Part shown: piece by piece, positions 34,876-34,983 of the stretch
Position numbering within the stretch: the first letter of the stretch is position 1
Layout of the letters: each line of letters starts with the position of its first letter
Assembly (NCBI GenBank): GCA_027366675.1
Contig: DAHXND010000118.1
Span: forward strand, 1-34,983
Direction: 5' to 3'
DNA from: Acidimicrobiales bacterium
GTDB taxonomy: Bacteria; Actinomycetota; Acidimicrobiia; Acidimicrobiales; JAMCQF01
Length of the DNA: 34,983 nucleotides
Position numbers and translations under genes: made by a program
Notes under the pieces: model-generated
Seen by the model: only the letters and a program-made list of their open reading frames with translations
The model's database searches: none
What the model was told of the DNA's origin: nothing

Positions 34876-34983
34876 ATGGGGCTACTAGCTGGTAAGGCGG
34901 CGGTCGTAACTGGAGGTGCGCAGGGCATAGGTTTGGAGATAGCCAGGACCTTCGCCCTAGAGGGAGCGGCGGTCGTGATCGCT
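34876..34983 (+). CDS. SDR-family oxidoreductase (3' truncated by window edge)
   Basis: MGLLAGKAAVVTGGAQGIGLEIARTFALEGAAVVIA; GGAGCAGG upstream. Confidence 0.85.
   Translation, partial: MGLLAGKAAVVTGGAQGIGLEIARTFALEGAAVVIA

Noticed and set aside
10473-34983. Possible transposon or integrative element explaining the catabolic block
   Set aside because: No transposase, integrase, tRNA or terminal inverted repeats seen within the window; the boundary is reported only as an observation.

Overview
High-GC, actinobacterial-looking window in two blocks. Block 1 (1-10472) is the conserved translation/RNA/lysine core: infB (5' end outside the window), an in-frame rbfA-truB fusion, ribF, rpsO, pnp, an M16 zinc peptidase and dapB. 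Block 2 (10594-34983) is a catabolic neighbourhood: a PcaF/PaaJ-like thiolase, MFS transporter, cupin, ThDP enzyme plus aldehyde dehydrogenase (overlapping TGATG), an NDP-forming acyl-CoA ligase with ATP-grasp-first domain order, acyl-CoA dehydrogenase, two MaoC hydratases, an alpha-methylacyl-CoA racemase-like protein, enoyl-CoA hydratase, an old-yellow-enzyme/dienoyl-CoA-reductase-like Fe-S flavoprotein, several SDRs, a Liv-type ABC importer with a fused permease-ATPase, and a Zn alcohol dehydrogenase. Main system-level hypothesis: import of a carboxylated or cyclic substrate, ThDP-dependent C-C cleavage to an aldehyde, oxidation, CoA activation, and beta-oxidation ending in a 3-oxoadipyl-CoA-type thiolase. 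Sequence-level observations: a recurring pattern of short, often perfect tandem duplications in spacers and gene ends (one rewrites a C-terminus, one is a 5-copy in-frame 24-bp array inside TruB), a strong pnp leader hairpin, a perfect hairpin between the ABC binding-protein gene and its permease gene, an 11-bp motif shared by four catabolic promoter regions, and an OYE-family gene whose conserved N-terminus lies upstream of any ATG/GTG/TTG. Everything here was read by eye from sequence; no database search or folding calculation was run.
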